Assembly: GCF_033115175.1 (NCBI RefSeq)
Contig: NC_084838.1
Location: forward strand, 41,581,468 to 41,645,467
Length of the DNA: 64,000 bases
DNA from: Lepus europaeus
Lineage: Eukaryota > Chordata > Mammalia > Lagomorpha > Leporidae
Direction of reading: 5' to 3'
The position numbers and the translations under genes are program-made. Shown here piece after piece: positions 63,874 to 64,000 of the stretch. Positions within the stretch are counted from its first letter, which is position 1. The number at the start of each line of letters is the position of its first letter. The notes beneath the pieces were generated by a model, which worked only from the letters and a program-made list of their open reading frames with translations, searched no databases and was not told the origin of the DNA.

Positions 63874-64000
63874 AGAAATTGTTACATGTGGTTATTTGAG
63901 ACCTAAGTTACACACTGGTTAATATGCGGTAACATGGTTGAGAGAAAATGTAGCCAGTGAATTGGTGGCCTGGATGTGGAGATATCCAGGCACAATGTTC
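63874..64000. other. Unique, runs off window
   Basis: No feature recognised. Confidence 0.35.

Noticed and set aside
60000..64000. Possible B4GALT1 promoter or exon 1 at the right end
   Set aside because: No CpG island and no matching coding sequence; the gene, if syntenic, lies further right.

Overview
This is lagomorph nuclear DNA, most likely rabbit (Oryctolagus). The main evidence is about 70 copies of the lagomorph C-repeat SINE (CSINE). The CSINE has a tRNA-like head with a B box (GGTTCNAGTCCC), a CT-rich region, and a tail such as AATAAATAAA or poly-A. Summing my own list, CSINEs cover roughly a third of the window; this is an eyeball estimate. Older layers are typical of eutherian mammals: MIR, L2, L1M, MLT1-type LTRs, MER5A/Charlie and Tigger-like DNA transposons.

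The only protein-coding gene I can support is SPINK4, a gut Kazal-type protease inhibitor, on the minus strand at the left edge. Exon 1 (4792-4852) encodes a 20-residue signal peptide behind a TATA box and a tandem GATA site. Exon 2 (719-759) encodes EVPVAAGKIVFSRM in the correct phase. The Kazal-domain exons must lie left of position 1. Everything right of about 4960 is upstream of SPINK4. From remembered human synteny (9p13, with B4GALT1 upstream and divergent) I infer it is the SPINK4-B4GALT1 intergenic region, but no B4GALT1 exon is visible.

Layout: 1-4900 is the 5' part of SPINK4, whose 4 kb intron 1 holds L1M, L2, MIR, nested CSINEs and a 37-base G run. 5000-17700 is intergenic with L2 elements split by CSINEs and a four-layer nest at 14.2-15.5 kb. 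17.7-26.5 kb holds a Tigger-like element, a TMA7 processed pseudogene (19.2-19.7 kb), an 87-base retrotransposed insert and an RPS26 processed pseudogene (26.0-26.4 kb). 27.3-30.6 kb is almost solid CSINE. 33-45 kb is mixed, including MLT1, MER5A, a CSINE with an apparent 3' transduction and a second Tigger-like element. 45.6-48.1 kb is an old minus-strand L1 carrying an LTR and CSINEs. 48.8-53.9 kb has no CSINE and may be under constraint. 54-59.5 kb is CSINE-rich, including one MLT1 LTR spread over 1.8 kb. 59.5-60.5 kb is unique and SINE-free. The rest is two MLT1-type LTRs, a hAT-like element and more CSINEs.

I found no new multi-gene system. Most long reading frames here are translations of CSINEs. 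The value of the window lies in the SPINK4 promoter, two processed pseudogenes and a well-resolved order of retrotransposon insertions.
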